A stretch of 64,000 bases of DNA, from positions 1-64,000 of the forward strand of contig JBMSQB010000002.1 in NCBI GenBank assembly GCA_049423065.1, given 5' to 3'. This DNA comes from SYIM01 sp041182885 (GTDB taxonomy: Bacteria; Pseudomonadota; Gammaproteobacteria; Burkholderiales; Burkholderiaceae_E). Position numbers and translations under genes: made by a program. This document shows positions 60,395-64,000 of the stretch, one piece after another. The notes under the pieces are model-generated. The model worked only from the letters and a program-made list of their open reading frames with translations. It did no database searches and had not been told where the DNA came from. Each line of letters opens with the position of its first letter. Positions within the stretch are counted from its first letter, which is position 1.

Positions 60395-61471
60395 TTACTG
60401 GGTTCGCGCCTCGGGTGCTGATTGGCCCGCTTGCAGCGCCGATGTGCGCACCGTTGCGCCCGGGGGCTTCGCAAGCTCCGGATGCGCAGTGAGCATCTTC
60501 GCGCCGTTCAAGGGCTTGTTGGCTCCTTGATGGCAGGTCGCGCAGTTGATCTTGGCGATATCACCGGTGCGTCCCAAGCGCTCCTTGGGCTGCCCCGGGG
60601 TGAGCGGCACCATGAACACGTTGTTCAGGTCGCGAACCATCCGGATACCGTGCCAGGCCTGAACCCGCGCGGGGGGGCTCTGACTCCACTCTGCAAACGC
60701 CCGCGTGTTGTGGCAATGCACACAGCCCACGCCAAGACCCTCCGACATGTGGACCATCAGTCCATGCGTGACCTCGGCCTGCTTGAGCGGCACCTGCGCA
60801 TTGACCGGCAGCGCAGTGGTGGCCGTGACGCGGATCTCGTCCTTGCCCAGAAGGTAGGGCGTGAAGGGGTCGTAGGGCAGCGATGAATTGCCGACCGAGG
60901 CCTTGCCAGCCTTGTTCTGGCCAAAGTCGTTGCCAAGCATGCGCCCTGCGGTGGGTGCCGGTGGGTCGGCGTACCACTTGTACTCGGGCACGTTCTTTCC
61001 ACGGTGGCAGGTGTAGCAGGTGACCCCGGTGTCGGCGACGTGGTTCTTCCAGTTGCCGTTGATCTCCTGCGTCATCTGGAGCATGCGACGCGAAACCACC
61101 TTGGTCTGCATCGAGTCATCGGCAAAATTTGCCGGGTTATGGCAATAGACGCAGCCCTGCTCCGGCGATACCCAGTTGCTCATCGCAATCATGGTGCGGG
61201 TGAATTCACCGACGCTCAGGTGACCCAGAACCTTCACATTCTGGTAGACCTGGGCCGCCTTCGGACCACTGGAATCGGCGGGATCAAGCGCGGGGGGAGC
61301 CTCGTGGCGCGAGGCATTGGCCGCCTGAATCCTTGGATTGGTCACCTTCTCCATGCCGGTGCCGCGAAAGCCGATCTGACTGGTGTCCATCGGCAAGCGC
61401 TCGCAGCCTGCGAGCAATGCGCTCGCCAGGACACCTGCGGCGGCGACCAGGGCGATTCGGAAGTACGCCAT
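60395..61471 (-). CDS. pufC: Tetrahaem reaction-centre cytochrome c subunit PufC
   Basis: PufC sits on the periplasmic side of the reaction centre and re-reduces the oxidised special pair. The 358-residue product has a lipoprotein signal (lipobox LLAGC at 19-23) and four haem motifs: CVYCH (107-111), CYTCH (152-156), CVHCH (250-254) and CATCH (310-314). Upstream methionines such as TRTMIAMSNW and LMVHMSE are likely axial ligands. It lies 12 bases after pufM and is last in the operon, with an Ala/Pro-rich tail. Confidence 0.98.
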   Translation of the reverse strand: MAYFRIALVAAAGVLASALLAGCERLPMDTSQIGFRGTGMEKVTNPRIQAANASRHEAPPALDPADSSGPKAAQVYQNVKVLGHLSVGEFTRTMIAMSNWVSPEQGCVYCHNPANFADDSMQTKVVSRRMLQMTQEINGNWKNHVADTGVTCYTCHRGKNVPEYKWYADPPAPTAGRMLGNDFGQNKAGKASVGNSSLPYDPFTPYLLGKDEIRVTATTALPVNAQVPLKQAEVTHGLMVHMSEGLGVGCVHCHNTRAFAEWSQSPPARVQAWHGIRMVRDLNNVFMVPLTPGQPKERLGRTGDIAKINCATCHQGANKPLNGAKMLTAHPELAKPPGATVRTSALQAGQSAPEARTQ

Positions 61472-61483
61472 GTCGGGCTCCTG

Positions 61484-62473
61484 TTATTTCGCGACCGAGG
61501 GATCAGGGACCGGGCCCCAGATCTCGGGATAGGCGGGCGCGACGCCGTGCTTGACCGCCCACAGATACCAGTTGTCGACCACCGTGCCGGTGAGCAGGAT
61601 GCCGATGCCGCCGGTGATGCAGGTGAGCACCGCAAACCACCACGCCCAGCGATGAATCGACTCCATGGTGGCGTTGAAGCCCATGGTCCAGCGCCAGAAG
61701 AGCGCTGCGCGTTCGCTTGCCGTGCCCCGGTCATAGATCTGCTCGATCTCGCGCTCGCCGCCGTAACGGCCAACCGCCAGGATGGTGGCCGCATGCATCG
61801 CAAACAACAGGGCCGAGCCATACAGGAAGGCAATCGACAACATGTGGAACGGGTTGTAGAACAGGTTTCCGTAGCGAAGCGAGAATGCGGTGGTCCAGTC
61901 GAGATGGGAGAAGATTCCAAACGGCACCGCCTCCGACCACGAGCCCATCAGCACCGGCCGGAAAAAGCCCAGCACCAGAAACAGCCAGATGGCCGCAGCA
62001 AATCCCCAGGCGATGTGCGTGCCCAGACCCAGCGCACGTGCCCGCCGATACACCCGGGCCCACCAGAGAAGAATCGATACGGTGATGAAGAAACCCGAGA
62101 ACAGCCACCAGCCACCTTCGTTCATGGGCGGCAGGCGCAGGCCGTATTTGGGCGACGGCGGATCGACCGACAGCCAGAAGAGCTGCTTCACGAACTCGAT
62201 CGGACTGTAGTTCACCTGAACCAGCATGTTCCAGCCAATGGCGGTAAAGCCGATCACGAAGAAGATCAGCGAGGCCACGCCCAGAAAGCCGAGGTAGATC
62301 GGACCGATCTGGGCATTGCCGAACCACGCGAGCGCCTGCACGTGAATGCCGCCCGTGCGTTCGGCGGTATCGCGCTCGCGCTCAAGCGGGACACCTGGGT
62401 ATGTCGGCGCATCAACCCGAACCCTGGTGAACAGGTTCTGGTAGTAGGGGACCGGAAACAGTGTTGTTTTCAT
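61484..62473 (-). CDS. pufM: Reaction centre M subunit PufM
   Basis: PufM is one of the two membrane subunits binding the special pair, accessory pigments, quinone QA and the non-haem iron. The 329-residue product has five spans and signatures FSHLDWTTAF, YNPFHMLSI (special-pair His), FAMHAATIL and FNATMESIHRWAWWF (iron and quinone site). The start MKTTLFPVPYYQ at 62473 lies 13 bases after pufL. Confidence 0.98.
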   Translation of the reverse strand: MKTTLFPVPYYQNLFTRVRVDAPTYPGVPLERERDTAERTGGIHVQALAWFGNAQIGPIYLGFLGVASLIFFVIGFTAIGWNMLVQVNYSPIEFVKQLFWLSVDPPSPKYGLRLPPMNEGGWWLFSGFFITVSILLWWARVYRRARALGLGTHIAWGFAAAIWLFLVLGFFRPVLMGSWSEAVPFGIFSHLDWTTAFSLRYGNLFYNPFHMLSIAFLYGSALLFAMHAATILAVGRYGGEREIEQIYDRGTASERAALFWRWTMGFNATMESIHRWAWWFAVLTCITGGIGILLTGTVVDNWYLWAVKHGVAPAYPEIWGPVPDPSVAK

Positions 62474-62486
62474 TGAACGTCTCCCG

Positions 62487-63311
62487 TCAGGACCAGATCG
62501 GCAACCGCAGCCACCAGCCCCACCACTCGGGCCAGCCACGGGTCCAGAACGGCCCGCTGATCACGATGCACACCGCACTGAAGAACACTGCTGACAGCGC
62601 AAGGAACAGACCCAGCCGGTGAATGCCGAGCGTGCCCACCGAGTAGCCGATGATGTCGCGAAAGAAGGAGTCTTCGTGCTCGGGCGTCTTCACCAGTTCA
62701 CCCTTGGCCGGGTTGGTGGAGGACAGGATCAGGCCGCCGTGCATGGCCAGCGCAAGCGCGGTGGTGAAGAACAGCGACACCGCGATCATGTGCGCCGGGT
62801 TGTAGTGAAAATGCAGATACTGGTAGCCCACGTTGGAGACCCAGTCGAGGTGGCTGAGAATGCCGTAGGGAAAGCCGTGACCCCAGGCACCCAGCAGAAT
62901 CGGTCGGATCACCACCAGCGTGACGTAAGCGAAAATCGCAAAGCTGAAGGCCACGGGCACGTGGTATCCCATGCCGAGCTTTCGGGAAATTTCAACCTCG
63001 CGCAGCGCCCATGAGCCAAACGCGCCGATGGCACAGACCGTGATGATCTGCCAGAGCCCGCCTTCCTTGAGCGGTGCCAGCCCCAATCCGTATTTGAGAT
63101 CCGGCGGCGCGATATTGATCTGCCACAGATTCCAGGTGCCGCCGATGGCAGCGCCGTAAAGAATCAGCGCAGTGCCCACGAAGGTGAAAAACACCGTGGT
63201 GATGCCAAAGAAACCCACGTAGAACGGACCCACCCAGAAATCGAACAGGTCGCCTCCGAGCAGCGTGCCTCCACGCACCCGATATTTTCTTTCGAAGCTC
63301 AACATCGCCAT
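62487..63311 (-). CDS. pufL: Reaction centre L subunit PufL
   Basis: PufL pairs with PufM to hold the special pair and carries the QB site. The 274-residue product starts LSFERKYRVRGGTLLGGDLFDFWVGPFYVGFFG and has five spans, with ILSHLDWVSNVGYQYLHFHYNPAHM (special-pair and iron histidines), LALAMHGGL and GYSVGTLGIHRLG. It lies 73 bases after pufA, with a hairpin in the gap. Confidence 0.98.
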   Translation of the reverse strand: MAMLSFERKYRVRGGTLLGGDLFDFWVGPFYVGFFGITTVFFTFVGTALILYGAAIGGTWNLWQINIAPPDLKYGLGLAPLKEGGLWQIITVCAIGAFGSWALREVEISRKLGMGYHVPVAFSFAIFAYVTLVVIRPILLGAWGHGFPYGILSHLDWVSNVGYQYLHFHYNPAHMIAVSLFFTTALALAMHGGLILSSTNPAKGELVKTPEHEDSFFRDIIGYSVGTLGIHRLGLFLALSAVFFSAVCIVISGPFWTRGWPEWWGWWLRLPIWS

Positions 63312-63341
63312 CTGCGGGCCCTCCCAGCTGTCGTCTCGGGC

Positions 63342-63367
63342 GGCGGACCGGCTGATGCCGGACCGCC
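63342..63367 (-). other. Stem-loop between pufA and pufL
   Basis: GGCGG-A-CCGG and CCGG-A-CCGCC form a 9-pair stem with one A-A mismatch and a 6-base loop. No T run follows, so it should not terminate. Hairpins in this gap in other purple bacteria stabilise the upstream antenna message and so favour LH1 over reaction-centre subunits; the same role is inferred here. Confidence 0.6.
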
Positions 63368-63384
63368 TGCCTTTCTTCCTGCGC

Positions 63385-63567
63385 CTACTTCTTGGCGGCA
63401 GCAGCGGCCTGAGCGGCCTTGTACTGCGCCTGGCTCATTCCATCGAGCCAATTGAAGCTGGTCGTGCTGAGCAGAATGAGGTGAATCATTGCTGCCAGCC
63501 CGAAGAGGAAAACGCCTTGCGCAACCATCGCGCGCAGCGGGTCGTACAGTTTCCAAACGCGCCACAT
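63385..63567 (-). CDS. pufA: LH1 antenna alpha polypeptide PufA
   Basis: PufA is the alpha chain of the core antenna ring around the reaction centre. The 60-residue product has the family N-terminus MWRVWKLYDP, one span with the bacteriochlorophyll-binding histidine in AAMIHLILLSTTSFNW, and an Ala/Gln/Lys-rich tail. CGGAG 8 bases before the ATG is the ribosome site. It starts 14 bases after the unassigned ORF that separates it from pufB. Confidence 0.96.
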   Translation of the reverse strand: MWRVWKLYDPLRAMVAQGVFLFGLAAMIHLILLSTTSFNWLDGMSQAQYKAAQAAAAAKK

Positions 63568-63581
63568 AGATCAATCTCCGT

Positions 63582-63806
63582 TCAGATGAGATGCGACATC
63601 AGGGTGTAAACCGCCCCCCTGACACCGCCCACCAGGGTTTCACTGCCCTCCGCACCAGGAAGCCAGGAGCGCCACGGCAGCAACAGCACCGACGCGACCA
63701 GCGCCACGCACAGAAATGTGACGAAGCAGACCGCAAAGATGAAGTGATAGGCGAGCGAATCGCCACGAGTTTCATGCCGAACCGATGTATTGCTGAGTGG
63801 TGTCAT
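63582..63806 (-). CDS. Unassigned small membrane protein between pufB and pufA
   Basis: The 74-residue product has a polar N-terminus of about 18 residues, one membrane span (about 19-43, YHFIFAVCFVTFLCVALVA), the segment LLLPWRSWLP and an amphipathic C-terminus ending TLMSHLI. It does not resemble LH1 alpha or beta: the antenna His-in-helix pattern is missing, although YH lies at the start of the span. Its general plan (basic N-terminus, single span, short tail) faintly recalls PufQ, but PufQ normally precedes pufB and I cannot confirm homology. GGGGA about 6 bases before the ATG, 22 bases from pufB and 14 bases to pufA, make co-expression with the antenna genes almost certain. Confidence 0.7.
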   Translation of the reverse strand: MTPLSNTSVRHETRGDSLAYHFIFAVCFVTFLCVALVASVLLLPWRSWLPGAEGSETLVGGVRGAVYTLMSHLI

Positions 63807-63828
63807 GACTATCCCCGAACGGGTGGAA

Positions 63829-63972
63829 TCAGTGGAACCAGGGGCGCCAGGCCCAGACGAGGATGTGTGCGATCACGGCGATTGCCGTGAAGCCCACCAG
63901 ACCTTGCATGTAGTACGTGTGAAACTCCTGGGCTTCCTCGTCAGTGAGCCCTGAGACGCTCTTTCCACTCAT
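63829..63972 (-). CDS. pufB: LH1 antenna beta polypeptide PufB
   Basis: PufB is the beta chain of the core antenna. The 47-residue product reads MSGKSVSGLTDEEAQEFH and continues with one span containing AVIAHILVWAWRPW, whose histidine (H36) ligates bacteriochlorophyll; the GLTDEEAQEFH segment is a beta-chain hallmark. GGAGA about 8 bases before the ATG is the ribosome site. It is the first gene of the puf run inside the window; the promoter and any upstream gene lie beyond the edge. Confidence 0.96.
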   Translation of the reverse strand: MSGKSVSGLTDEEAQEFHTYYMQGLVGFTAIAVIAHILVWAWRPWFH

Positions 63973-64000
63973 GGGGTGTTCTCCATTGAGGTGGCCGTGA

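Noticed and set aside
59074..60474. Longer version of the Bug gene starting inside pufC
   Set aside because: It would cross the puf terminator and overlap pufC; the shorter start gives a normal signal peptide.

Overview
This window comes from a high-GC phototrophic proteobacterium, most likely a betaproteobacterium of the Burkholderiales (Rubrivivax-like). It carries a purple-bacterial photosynthesis gene cluster with a tetrahaem reaction-centre cytochrome (PufC), an oxygen-dependent ring cyclase (AcsF) and a spheroidene-type carotenoid pathway (CrtA, CrtC, CrtD). It also has a Bug-type solute-binding protein, a family greatly expanded in Burkholderiales. I saw no transposase, integrase, phage gene, rRNA or CRISPR array.

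Layout. (1) 1-9.9 kb is housekeeping: tRNA-Leu(CAA), queA-tgt, yajC-secD-secF, two membrane-protein genes, a cytochrome c'-type protein, purB and a glutathione S-transferase. (2) 9.95-24.5 kb, all on the minus strand, is a tightly coupled run read as bchF-N-B-H-L-M, lhaA, puhA-B-C, acsF, puhE. It covers bacteriochlorophyll synthesis from Mg chelation onward plus reaction-centre assembly. (3) 24.5-33.0 kb holds the regulators and carotenoid genes: a divergent control region, aerR-ppsR-crtA-crtD-crtC on the plus strand, then crtI-crtB on the minus strand. (4) 33.0-37.2 kb on the plus strand is bchG, a PucC-like carrier, bchP and tspO, which finish bacteriochlorophyll a. (5) 37.2-60.1 kb contains no recognisable photosynthesis gene. 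Two YrdC-like paralogues are on the plus strand; all else is on the minus strand. That part reads as a catabolic and uptake island: a Bug protein, two MmgE/PrpD proteins, three CE4-type deacetylase/imidase genes (one a two-domain fusion), MetNIQ-like and Dpp-like ABC transporters, an amidase, a DJ-1-like protein, a NIPSNAP protein, a TauD-type dioxygenase, an old-yellow-enzyme and a glyoxalase-like protein. (6) 60.2-64 kb on the minus strand is the puf operon read as pufB, an unassigned 74-codon ORF, pufA-L-M-C, closed by a clear intrinsic terminator.

How it works together. PpsR and AerR probably control the bch and crt promoters through TGT-N12-ACG operators seen at 24571-24604 and 33023-33040. 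The first region holds two head-to-head copies covering the -35 box of the bch promoter. Genes for crtE, crtF, bchD, bchI and bchCXYZ are not in the window and presumably lie beyond its edge or elsewhere.

The points most worth a second look are: the small membrane-protein gene between the LH1 beta and alpha genes; the catabolic block inside the photosynthesis cluster, with a duplicated MmgE/PrpD plus CE4-pair module whose two halves are separate in one copy and fused in the other; tandem YrdC-like genes; and crtC, which has no usual start codon near its conserved N-terminus.
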